Source: Halovenus marina
Lineage (GTDB): Archaea > Halobacteriota > Halobacteria > Halobacteriales > Haloarculaceae
Assembly (NCBI RefSeq): GCF_051414115.1
Contig: NZ_JBLKNZ010000001.1
Span: 434,001 to 498,000 of the forward strand
Length of the DNA: 64,000 bases
Reading direction: 5' to 3'
Position 1 is the first letter of the stretch. Each line of letters opens with the position of its first letter. A program made the translations under genes and the position numbers. Of this stretch, positions 1 through 8,460 are shown in pieces. The notes under the pieces are model-generated. The model was not told the origin of the DNA and made no database searches. It saw only the letters and a list, made by a program, of their open reading frames with translations.

Positions 1-189
1 GTCGAGCGCCTCCCGAGCGTACGGCTCTAGAACTGCGGCAGAACAGGACAGAGTCGGAGCCTGCGTGACCTCAAGCACGATCCGTGGGTGTTCGAGCGAG
101 ACGCCGACGCCGCCATACAGGCGCTCGTGTGCCAGCGAGAGATTCTGGAAGCCAAAGTGCAACCGGGCTCCCGTCTCGACGACTACCAT
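1..189 (-). CDS. beta-RFAP synthase, N-terminal fragment
   Basis: The first 63 codons of a gene that runs off the left edge. The peptide contains TGARLHFGFQNLSLAHERLY followed by GGVGV, the N-terminal signature of beta-ribofuranosylaminobenzene 5'-phosphate synthase, a GHMP-fold enzyme. That enzyme joins 4-hydroxybenzoate (or p-aminobenzoate) to phosphoribosyl pyrophosphate at the first committed step of the methanopterin-type C1 carrier pathway. The start is the ATG at 189; no closer in-frame ATG fits the conserved VVETGARLH opening. The rest of the GHMP fold lies outside the window, so intactness cannot be judged. It is co-directional with the next three minus-strand genes. Confidence 0.8.
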   Translation of the reverse strand, partial: MVVVETGARLHFGFQNLSLAHERLYGGVGVSLEHPRIVLEVTQAPTLSCSAAVLEPYAREALD

Positions 190-255
190 GCATGCTGATT
201 CTCCGTCGAGGAATATGAACGTGGGGAACCAGCGCCACACGCGATATCAGCGACC

Positions 256-1158
<903 letters not shown>

Positions 1159-1210
1159 ACCCGAAACGTAGCAGTGCGACCGGTAAAAGTGCCCAGTTTC
1201 GACTGCGCAC

Positions 1211-2767
1211 TCACCCACACCGCTCGCGCACTGTGAGGTGCCGACTGGGATCTTCGTAGGCCCCGTCGAGTGGGATCGGCTGGTACATGCGATAGACCGT
1301 CACGCGCACCACTCGTCTGTCGTAGGTGTCGCTGGCCTGCTCGCAGACCCACGCCGCGTATCGGTCGGCGATCATCGGGTGGGAACTTCCGTCGCCGGAC
1401 CACCAGACGAGGTTCATGAACTTCCGGTGACGGAAGGTGTCGTAGGCAGCGGACCCGTCCGGCGGGCGGTCGAAGTCGACGGTCCCGTTCGAGAGCGCGT
1501 CGACCGTCGATCCGTCGACCAGTTCCGCCTGATGGACGTAGTAGTTGTACCCGAACAGAGGGTCGGGCGCGTACAGCCCCCAGTCCTGTTGGTCGAGGTG
1601 GTCGTACTCAAGCTGGTCGGGGACCTCGGAGGCAGTGACGTCGGCGGCCGCGAACAGCAGCATCCAGACGACGACCAGCAATCCGAGCGTGGCCATCGCG
1701 ACGCGAGGAATGTCAACGACCGCCGAGTGGCCACGTTCTTCGAGCCTGTCGAGCAGCCGTCGCTCCAGCGGCGGCCGACCCAGCGGCCCGAGTTGCTCCC
1801 TATCTGGCAGTCTGTCAGCCCAGCGAGACGGAACGCGAGCGGTGACCGCATCCCAGAACGGCGCGGTCAGGAAGGGAAGCACTGACGCGATCAGAACGAG
1901 CGGGAACAGCCCGACGGCCATCGCGGACAGCATCCCGAGAAACGCACAGATGTAGGCCAGTGCAGCGATTGCACGCGCCCGGCCGACCGTTCCGAGCAGT
2001 AACACCGACGACCCGGCCAGTAGCGTCACCCAGCCGTAGTTGAGCGCGGTCATCAGCCGGGGGGACTCGACGATGACGTTGCCGAGGAGGAATCGCATCG
2101 CGTCGTTCGACAGGGCGAGTTCGAGTCCATCGCCCGCGTACCAGAGGTCGCCGCGGTGTTTCAGTATCGCGTTCGAGGTGAACACGACGACCGGCTGGAG
2201 GAGGACGGCGACGGTGCCGAAGCTTGCGACCGTCGACCGGGCGTGGCCCCGGCGAAGTGCGTCGACCGACCAGCGCTCCCCGAGCGGCGTGACGAGCGCA
2301 ATCGCAAGCAGCACCCGAAACAGGCGGTCACCACCGTTGAGTAGCGCCGGATTCCGCGCGTGCAGCGAGAACAACAGCAGAACGGAGATAAGCCCCATCA
2401 GTCGCGTCCGATAGCCGACGAAAAAGGCGAGCGCGAACAGTCCGGCCGCGACGAAGAGGAGTTGCTGGAACCACAGGTCACCCGAGAGGGCGTGTACCGA
2501 CAGCCCGGTGAACTGCCGGTAGGTCTCCTCGTAGGCCGCAACGGGGTACAGCCCCTCGTCGGTGTAAAACAGTTCCAGATGCCGCGACCGGTGAATCAGA
2601 TCGACGAGGATGACGAGTGCGAGCGTCATCCGAAAGGCGGCGAGTGCTCTGGTGTCGACGGCAACGCGAGCGCGAACTCGGCGGCGAACCGGGCCGAGGC
2701 GCTGCCAGACCTGCCGAGAGCGAGCAGTAACGGCGTCGATCGGGGTTTGGTCGGCTGGTGCTGTCAT
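1211..2767 (-). CDS. HTTM domain membrane protein
   Basis: A 518-residue polytopic membrane protein. Residues about 35-330 match the HTTM (horizontally transferred transmembrane) domain, the membrane part of vitamin-K-dependent gamma-carboxylase relatives: a conserved AFRMTLALVILVDL first helix, the LFYTDEGLYP loop, and the LLNGGDRLFRVLLA helix. A second membrane block lies near residue 360, followed by an acidic extracellular-type tail rich in Trp and Tyr. The substrate is unknown; many archaeal HTTM proteins lack evidence of carboxylase activity. Transcribed toward the CARF-like regulator. Confidence 0.75.
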   Translation of the reverse strand: MTAPADQTPIDAVTARSRQVWQRLGPVRRRVRARVAVDTRALAAFRMTLALVILVDLIHRSRHLELFYTDEGLYPVAAYEETYRQFTGLSVHALSGDLWFQQLLFVAAGLFALAFFVGYRTRLMGLISVLLLFSLHARNPALLNGGDRLFRVLLAIALVTPLGERWSVDALRRGHARSTVASFGTVAVLLQPVVVFTSNAILKHRGDLWYAGDGLELALSNDAMRFLLGNVIVESPRLMTALNYGWVTLLAGSSVLLLGTVGRARAIAALAYICAFLGMLSAMAVGLFPLVLIASVLPFLTAPFWDAVTARVPSRWADRLPDREQLGPLGRPPLERRLLDRLEERGHSAVVDIPRVAMATLGLLVVVWMLLFAAADVTASEVPDQLEYDHLDQQDWGLYAPDPLFGYNYYVHQAELVDGSTVDALSNGTVDFDRPPDGSAAYDTFRHRKFMNLVWWSGDGSSHPMIADRYAAWVCEQASDTYDRRVVRVTVYRMYQPIPLDGAYEDPSRHLTVRERCG

Positions 2768-2902
2768 TCCTCGTCTCCAGGGCGGGCGATTGGGAACCAG
2801 ACGCGTCTACTCGGATTCAGTTTGTATGTCTTATGGTGCTCAAAGCGGGATGTCGCACCGAAGCACTGATGCTGTCAGCGATTCGCTCGAGAAACCAACC
2901 CG

Positions 2903-4369
2903 TCAGCGGATGTATCCGAGATCTTCGAGTTTCTCTTCGAGTTCGTCGTCGATTTCGGTCGTTCGCTCCGTCAGGACACCACTCTTCTCGAGACGGTCGT
3001 ACACCTCCGCGACCCGGCCGCCGTCGTCGCGTTCGACGACGGTGACCTCGCCGGGGCCATCGATATCGAGCGTGACGCTGTCCTCGCCGTGTCTGGCGTA
3101 CTTTCGCACTGTCCCGTCGTGGTCCTCGTACACCGCCCGCCACGGGCCGACGTAGTTCTCGACGCCCTCGACCGATGCGTACTTCGTCGTCTTCGCCTCG
3201 GGCAGTCGGAACGTCGACGCGAGCACTATCTCGGGCGCGAGCAGCGACTCCTCGATATCCTCAGCGTCCTCTGCCGTCGCACGCATCAGCGCGGGCAGAT
3301 CGGTCAGCGAGACCACCTCGTCGACGACGCATCCGTCGGTCTGGCCGGGATACTTCACGAGAAGAGGGACGTGCGTCAGCGCCTCAGGAACCCCCCACTT
3401 GTGGTCGCGGATGCGGATGTCGGGATCGAGGGTGCTCTCCTCGCCGAAGGCTTCGCCGTGGTCGCTCGTGATGATCAGCAGGGTGTCGTCGAGTTCCCCC
3501 CGCGATTCCAGTTCGTCGACCAGGTTCTCCAGAATCGTATCTGCCTGCAAAATGGTTCCGTCGTACAGTGGCTCGAGCGATTGCAGTCGGTCCCAGCCTT
3601 CGCCCGCGAGTGTCTCTCTGACACTCGGGAGATCGTTCGCCTGTGTGTCCCAGTCGTCCGCGTCGGCCCAGCGGTCGAACTCGGGTTCGGGGTGAAACGG
3701 CGAGTGGGTGTCCATCAGGTTGATACAGGCGGCCCAGGAGCCGTCTTGCGTCGACTGCCAGTCCAGAAAGCCTTCGGTGAACTCGCCGCCGTACAGCGTC
3801 TTGAATCCGCCCTCCGGGGCGCGGTTGTCCGTTCCACCGCTCGCGCCGCCGAGACGGGCGCGCACTCCGTCGACGGCGGACCCGACTCGGCCGCCGGTCA
3901 GCGACGACAGGAAGCGGCCGATCCGTGCGGCCGTGTCTTCGAGCCGGAAGTACGCCTTTTCGATGGCGGGGTGGCCGAGTGTGTTTTCGAGACGCTTCGC
4001 GAGCGAGTAGTCGGGGTTGAACTGGTACTGGAAGTGCTCGCCGAGGTTCGATGCGTTCGAGACGATACGATTGTTGGTGAAGAGACCGGTTTCGTACCCG
4101 AAGTCGGTGTGCAGTTCGGTCCAGATAGAGCGCTCAGGATCGATCTGTGCGGTGTGGTTGAGCGCTTCGTGCTGGTCGACGTGGTCCCCGGTGAACATGC
4201 TGACGTGACTTGCGATGCTGTGTATCCCGGGCGCTCTCGCCTGCGTGTACACCGTCGACCGCTCTGCGAACTCCTCCAGAAACGGCGTCGTCTCGCGCTC
4301 GTATCCGTACAGACTCATGTTCTCGGCCCGCGCCGAGTCGAGGATGACGAGCAAAATGTTGGTGTCCAT
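2903..4369 (-). CDS. sulfatase-like hydrolase, alkaline phosphatase superfamily
   Basis: A 488-residue protein opening MDTNILLVILDSARAENMSL, the first metal-binding motif of haloarchaeal sulfatase-like enzymes. The second metal motif, ITSDHGEAFGE, is present in the middle of the protein. At the position where sulfatases carry the Cys/Ser-x-Pro-Ser-Arg nucleophile motif this protein has S51-I-A-S-H, so it has serine and lacks the Pro and Arg. The fold supports a hydrolase or transferase acting on sulfate or phosphate esters (polysaccharide or lipid head groups), but the exact reaction is not readable. No signal peptide is seen. Upstream of the HTTM gene with a 135-bp gap. Confidence 0.75.
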   Translation of the reverse strand: MDTNILLVILDSARAENMSLYGYERETTPFLEEFAERSTVYTQARAPGIHSIASHVSMFTGDHVDQHEALNHTAQIDPERSIWTELHTDFGYETGLFTNNRIVSNASNLGEHFQYQFNPDYSLAKRLENTLGHPAIEKAYFRLEDTAARIGRFLSSLTGGRVGSAVDGVRARLGGASGGTDNRAPEGGFKTLYGGEFTEGFLDWQSTQDGSWAACINLMDTHSPFHPEPEFDRWADADDWDTQANDLPSVRETLAGEGWDRLQSLEPLYDGTILQADTILENLVDELESRGELDDTLLIITSDHGEAFGEESTLDPDIRIRDHKWGVPEALTHVPLLVKYPGQTDGCVVDEVVSLTDLPALMRATAEDAEDIEESLLAPEIVLASTFRLPEAKTTKYASVEGVENYVGPWRAVYEDHDGTVRKYARHGEDSVTLDIDGPGEVTVVERDDGGRVAEVYDRLEKSGVLTERTTEIDDELEEKLEDLGYIR

Positions 4370-4478
4370 ACGGGCATATCTATCGCCCAGATATTAAAGG
4401 GCGTAGATGGGTGTCCGCAACCGACAGCGGATGTGCGACTGCGCGTAGCGAAAGGAGTCGACCACAGACACGGAGTTC

Positions 4479-4565
4479 GTCATACTGCCAGCTGTTCGTT
4501 CGGAGATATACTCGCCCAGTAGGGGTGCTGAACAGGGTTCGGAGTGGGATCGCCGACAGTATCAG
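4479..4565. repeat. decayed copy of the 86-bp inverted-repeat element
   Basis: The left end TCATACTGCCAGCTGTTCGTT and the right end GCCGACAGTATCAG match the ends of the better-preserved copies at 8229 and 32546, at about the same 86-bp spacing. The interior has lost the central palindrome. The right end contains the TGA stop of the neighbouring 64-residue gene (TCA at 4562-4564 on the plus strand). Confidence 0.6.
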
Positions 4566-4756
4566 TATCCGCCCGCGTCATCGAAGCACCGACCGCACTT
4601 GTTGGAGTCATATTCAGTCGTTGCAAGGTCGACGGAAATTACCTGGAACTTGTCGGCGGTAGTGTTTCGTGTGACCCCGCACGCAGTCTGGTTGTGTGAT
4701 CCCTCCTTTTCGCGCTTGTGAATTGTCTTCGTGATTTCGTTTTGTACAACGTCCAT
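4562..4756 (-). CDS. small zinc-ribbon-like haloarchaeal protein
   Basis: A 64-residue frame starting at the second ATG (4756). It contains TACGVTRNT and, at the C terminus, KCGRCFDDAGGY. This Cys-Gly ... Cys-Gly-Arg-Cys-Phe pattern recurs in tiny haloarchaeal proteins with one zinc-binding knuckle; only three cysteines are present here. Function unknown. The stop codon falls inside the decayed 86-bp repeat, so the original C terminus may have been altered. Divergent from the DNA methylase gene. Composition is more AT-rich than its neighbours. The frame could be fortuitous, but the CGRCF ending argues for a real gene. Confidence 0.5.
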   Translation of the reverse strand: MDVVQNEITKTIHKREKEGSHNQTACGVTRNTTADKFQVISVDLATTEYDSNKCGRCFDDAGGY

Positions 4757-4892
4757 ACTGTATGACACTTCTACACACTGAAGTCAGTTCTTATCACTTG
4801 AATAATCACACAACGGAGATCAACGTCCGCGAGAAACGGCAGGGGAAAGCGAGCACGTTTATGTGTTGTGACCCACCACTCGGTACAAGACG

Positions 4893-5783
4893 ATGGCACG
4901 GCCAGTGCTGAAGTGGGCGGGCGGGAAGCGGCAGTTACTGCCCCGCCTCTACGAGCGGTTCCCCGAGACGTACGACCGGTATCACGAGCCGTTTTTCGGC
5001 GGCGGCGCACTGTTTTTCGACTGCGAACCCGTGGCAGGCTCGATAAACGACACGAACGACCGCCTCGTCAACTTCTACCGACAGGTGCGCGACCGACCCG
5101 AGGAACTCATCGACCGCCTCCGCTCGTTCGACGACCCCGAATCGGACACCGACCCCGACCGCAGATTTGCCGAGACTGACCGGAAGGGCTCCGAGATTAC
5201 GGTCTACTACTACCAGCAGCGAGCGCTGTTCAACGACCGACCCTACGGCGACGACTACGACGAACTCGAAGAGGCCGCCCTGCTTTGCTATCTCAACCGC
5301 ACTTGCTACAACGGTCTGTACCGCGAGAACAGCGACGGGGGATTCAACGTCCCCATCGGGCGGTACAGCGACCCGGACTGGGTGCGCGAAGCGGAGATCC
5401 GGGCGGCGAGTGACCTTCTGGAAATCGTCGAGATATGCAACACGGACTTCGCATACGTCCTCGACGCGGCCCAGCAGGGGGATCTGGTCTACTTCGATCC
5501 GCCCTACGAACCCATGAGCCAGACCGCATCGTTCACGGAGTACTCGGCGGCCGGATTCGGGCGTGACGACCAGACGCGCCTGCTCTCGGTCGCGACGGAA
5601 CTGGATGCGATGGACGTTCACGTCATCCTCAGCAACAGCGGCGTCATGTACGACCGCTACGACGACGCCGGATTCTTCGTCGAACGTGAGGGCGCGACTC
5701 GCGCGATAAACAGCGATGCGGCGAACCGCGACGAGGTCGACGAGATCATCGCCACGAACGTTCCGCCAGACCAGAACGCCTAG
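4893..5783 (+). CDS. dam: orphan D12-class N6-adenine DNA methyltransferase (Dam-like)
   Basis: A 296-residue protein with the D12-class motifs in order: K7-W-A-G-G-K near the N terminus (AdoMet-binding loop), FFGGGALFF (motif I), and D202-P-P-Y (catalytic motif IV). This architecture is that of Dam and related enzymes that methylate adenine, commonly at GATC; the actual target cannot be read from sequence. No restriction endonuclease is adjacent, so it is probably one of the conserved orphan methylases of Halobacteria. A TATA-like GTTTATGT lies about 32 bp before the ATG. Its TAG stop shares CTAG with the stop of the converging aldehyde dehydrogenase. Confidence 0.85.
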   Translation: MARPVLKWAGGKRQLLPRLYERFPETYDRYHEPFFGGGALFFDCEPVAGSINDTNDRLVNFYRQVRDRPEELIDRLRSFDDPESDTDPDRRFAETDRKGSEITVYYYQQRALFNDRPYGDDYDELEEAALLCYLNRTCYNGLYRENSDGGFNVPIGRYSDPDWVREAEIRAASDLLEIVEICNTDFAYVLDAAQQGDLVYFDPPYEPMSQTASFTEYSAAGFGRDDQTRLLSVATELDAMDVHVILSNSGVMYDRYDDAGFFVEREGATRAINSDAANRDEVDEIIATNVPPDQNA

Positions 5784-7231
5784 AAGTTGTCGTAGACGGT
5801 CCGCTCGATGGTGTAGAAGTCGATCCCGGCGTCGCCCTGCTCGCGCCAGGTCTCGCTGGAGGAGCGCTTGACGCCGCCGAAGGGGACGTGCAGTTCGAGA
5901 CCGGTCGTCTTCTCGTTGATCTTCGCGACGCCCGCCTCGACTTCGCTGACGAAGCGCTCTGCCTCGGTGTGGTCGTCGGTGACGATGGAGGCGGAGAGTC
6001 CGTAGTCGACGCCGTTTGCCACCGAGAGGGCGTCCTCGAAGTCCTCGACTTCGATCACGGCGAGCACGGGGCCGAACACTTCCTCGCAGGCGAGCGTGTC
6101 TCCAGGGTCGACGTCTGCGAACACCGTCGGTTCGACGAAGTAGCCGTCGCCGTAGTCGTCTGTCCCCCGGAGTTCGCGTCCGCCAGCGACGAGCGTCGCG
6201 CCGTCCTCTTTGGCTCCCTCGATGTACGAGAGGGTCCCCTCGAGTTCGCTCTCGGTGACCTGTGGCCCCATCTCGGCGCTGTCGCCGGGACCGACCGCGA
6301 TGGATTCGGCTTCCGCGGCGACTGCGTCGACGAACTCGTCGTAGACATCGGCGTAGACGATGGCCCGCGAGCAGGCCGTGCAGGCCTGTCCGGTGACACC
6401 GAACGCGCCGCTCGCGACGATGTCGGCGGCCTCCTCGACGGCGGCGGTGTCGGAGACGACGGTCGGGTTCTTCCCCCCGAGTTCCGTCTGTGCGCGCTTA
6501 CCGTTCGAGACTGCCTTCTCGTAGACCATCTCACCGACGTCCGAACTCCCCGTGAAGGAGACGGCATCGACGTCGTCGTGGGTGACGAACTCGTCACCGA
6601 CCACAGACCCGGGGCCAGTCACGACGTTCGCCACGCCGTCTGGGATCCCGGCCTCGTCGAGTGCCTCGAAGATGGCGACGCCGACGCCGGGCGCGGTCGA
6701 GGCGGGGTTGTGGACGACGGTGTTGCCGGTCGCGAGTGCGGGTGCGATCTTCCACGCGGGGATCGCGATGGGGTAGTTCCAGGGAGTGATCAGCGCGGCG
6801 ACGCCGACCGGCACGTCGACCGTGTACAGCGTCTTGTCTCGACCGCTTGGGGACTTGATCGTCCCGCCCAGATCACGGGCCTTCTCGGCGTAGTAGTAGA
6901 AGATGTCGACCGCGCGCTGGACCTCGCCGCTCGCCTCGGCGTGGGTCTTTCCCTCCTCGGTGGTGAGCAGTTCGGTCAGTTCCTGCTTGCGCGCGTCGAG
7001 TACCCCCGCCGCGCCGCGAAGGATTGCGCCACGCTCCGGTGCGGGCGTGTCGGCCCACTCGGGTGCGACGCGCGCGGCGGCCTCGACCGCTTCGGTTGCG
7101 TCTGCGCTGCTGGACTGAGGATACGTCGCCACCCGTTCGTCGGGCGCTGCGGGGTTTCGCGTGGTGAACGTCTCGCCGCTCTCGGCGTCCGCCCACTCGC
7201 CGTCGACGTAGTTCCGTCGTTCGTGAGTCAT
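5780..7231 (-). CDS. aldehyde dehydrogenase, probable 2-oxoglutarate semialdehyde dehydrogenase
   Basis: A 483-residue NAD(P)-dependent aldehyde dehydrogenase. Visible motifs are ITPWNYP, FTGSSDVG, the catalytic-base segment ELGGKNP, and the nucleophile Cys284 in GQACTACSR. The C-terminal KINEKTTGLELHVPFGG resembles enzymes that oxidise 2,5-dioxopentanoate to 2-oxoglutarate (XacF in haloarchaeal pentose degradation). The next gene upstream is an XacD-like dehydratase making that substrate, which supports the assignment. The Lys-Pro usually seen in the cofactor-binding segment reads His-Asn-Pro here. The start is the ATG at 7231; a GTG lies two codons upstream. Confidence 0.8.
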   Translation of the reverse strand: MTHERRNYVDGEWADAESGETFTTRNPAAPDERVATYPQSSSADATEAVEAAARVAPEWADTPAPERGAILRGAAGVLDARKQELTELLTTEEGKTHAEASGEVQRAVDIFYYYAEKARDLGGTIKSPSGRDKTLYTVDVPVGVAALITPWNYPIAIPAWKIAPALATGNTVVHNPASTAPGVGVAIFEALDEAGIPDGVANVVTGPGSVVGDEFVTHDDVDAVSFTGSSDVGEMVYEKAVSNGKRAQTELGGKNPTVVSDTAAVEEAADIVASGAFGVTGQACTACSRAIVYADVYDEFVDAVAAEAESIAVGPGDSAEMGPQVTESELEGTLSYIEGAKEDGATLVAGGRELRGTDDYGDGYFVEPTVFADVDPGDTLACEEVFGPVLAVIEVEDFEDALSVANGVDYGLSASIVTDDHTEAERFVSEVEAGVAKINEKTTGLELHVPFGGVKRSSSETWREQGDAGIDFYTIERTVYDNF

Positions 7232-7316
7232 ACCCACAATCGACGCTCACCGCACACAGACCTTACGGTCGTTCGCGCCGCGAGCGGCCGAACGAACCCA
7301 TCCCACGATGGCAGAA

Positions 7317-8174
7317 TCACACCGTGACGACGGCGTTTCTGAGAACGCCGATCCCCTCGATGCCGATTTCGATCACGTCCCCCGACTGAAGCGTAAAGTC
7401 GTCTTCAGGCACGAGCGAGGTGCCGGTCAACAGCACGGCGCGTTCGGGCACCGCGTTGTGGCGCGTGTAGTAGTCGACGAGTTCCTCGACGCTCCGGGCC
7501 ATCTTCCCCGTGGTGGTCGCGTCCTCGAAGACGACCGCTCCCCCGCGCTCGATGGTCATCCACATCTCCAAGTCGTGGGGGTCGTCGAGCGAGTCGGCCG
7601 AGCGGACACAGGGTCCGATCGAGCAGGACCGGTCGTACACCTTCGCCTGTGGGAGATACAGCGGGTTCTCCCCCTCGATGTCGCGGCTACTCATGTCGTT
7701 GCCAATCGTGTAGCCGACGATTTCCCCCTCGTAAAGGACGACACCGAGTTCCGGTTCCGGAACCGACCACTCGGCGTCGGCGCGGATCCCGACTGCCTCG
7801 CCGGGGCCGACCGTCCGACTGGGCGTCGCCTTGAAGAACAGTTCCGGCCGGTCGGCGTCGTAGACGTCGAGATACATCTCGGGCATGCCGCTCTCGCTTT
7901 CTCGTGCTTCCTCGCTTATCTGGTAGGTGACGCCCGCGGCCCAGACCTCCTGTGCGTCGAGTGGCACCCTCACGTCCGGGTCCTCGATGGTGGCGGCGTC
8001 GGAGCGAAGTCTGTCAGCGATTGTATCGACTGGCGTGTCGCTGATCGACGCCGCCCGGAGCAAGTCACCGAACGTTCGCAGTCGCGGCCGCGCCGAACGC
8101 AGGTCGTACATCTGCCCGTCGGCGCGAACGGCAAGCCGTCGGGTTCCGTCGACCTCGAACTGATAATAGCGCAT
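7317..8174 (-). CDS. 2-keto-3-deoxypentonate dehydratase, XacD-like (FAH fold)
   Basis: A 285-residue member of the fumarylacetoacetate hydrolase superfamily. The segments WAAGVTY, PEMYLDVYDADRPELFFKAT and VPEPELG (the acidic metal-binding pair), followed by SSRDIEGENP, are characteristic of the XacD branch. That branch dehydrates 2-keto-3-deoxy-xylonate/arabinonate to 2,5-dioxopentanoate in the oxidative pentose pathway of Haloferax. It is transcribed just before the dehydrogenase that would use its product, 85 bp away. The ATG at 8174 starts the conserved MRYYQF opening. Pentose dehydrogenase and lactonase genes are not in the window. Confidence 0.8.
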   Translation of the reverse strand: MRYYQFEVDGTRRLAVRADGQMYDLRSARPRLRTFGDLLRAASISDTPVDTIADRLRSDAATIEDPDVRVPLDAQEVWAAGVTYQISEEARESESGMPEMYLDVYDADRPELFFKATPSRTVGPGEAVGIRADAEWSVPEPELGVVLYEGEIVGYTIGNDMSSRDIEGENPLYLPQAKVYDRSCSIGPCVRSADSLDDPHDLEMWMTIERGGAVVFEDATTTGKMARSVEELVDYYTRHNAVPERAVLLTGTSLVPEDDFTLQSGDVIEIGIEGIGVLRNAVVTV

Positions 8175-8228
8175 GTGAACGTCTACCACTACCACTGCCA
8201 AGACAGTTCGGGTTAGCAGCCTCCATCA

Positions 8229-8314
8229 CTCATACTGCTGGCTGTACGTTCGTACAGATATTCGCCACACCGGGGTGGCGAATTCGTTCAAAATGGTACA
8301 GCCAGCAGTATCAG
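8229..8314. repeat. 86-bp inverted-repeat element, copy A
   Basis: The ends at 8229-8247 and 8296-8314 form a 19-bp inverted repeat with one mismatch (core ATACTGCTGGCTGTAC). The interior holds a second, nested palindrome around ATTCGCCAC ... GTGGCGAAT. From about 8248 to 8310 it is nearly identical to the copy at 32546-32628. It contains no open frame and no transposase, so it looks like a miniature inverted-repeat element. It sits in the divergent promoter region between the xacD-like gene and dnaG. Confidence 0.85.
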
Positions 8315-8410
8315 ACCCCGCAACGAAAGCCCCACTCGAAGCGAATCGCGTTCTTACTCAGCGAAGCGCGTCGCCAGCTATTTCCGCGTTGATAGATTAG
8401 AGGAGGCCGT

Positions 8411-8426
8411 CATGAGCACACTCATG
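8411..8426 (+). promoter_or_regulatory. hairpin and SD-like motif upstream of dnaG
   Basis: CATGAG-CACA-CTCATG forms a perfect 6-bp stem with a 4-base loop, directly after a GAGGAGG Shine-Dalgarno-like run (8401-8407). The ATG inside the stem (8412) opens a 38-codon frame that runs out of frame into dnaG (stop at 8528). The only TATA-like element is GATAGATTA at about 8391-8399. The arrangement suggests post-transcriptional control of dnaG but may be chance. Confidence 0.3.
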
Positions 8427-8460
8427 GCGACACAACAGCCTCTTACGGGGCAGATCAATC

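Noticed and set aside
5888..7327. A 479-codon open frame on the plus strand opposite the aldehyde dehydrogenase.
   Set aside because: It mirrors the codon structure of a clear minus-strand enzyme; long antisense frames are normal in GC-rich haloarchaeal genes and it matches no family.
8311..8409. A 32-codon minus-strand open frame ending in the repeat as a gene remnant.
   Set aside because: It has no start codon, is preceded by a stop, and matches no family I recognise.
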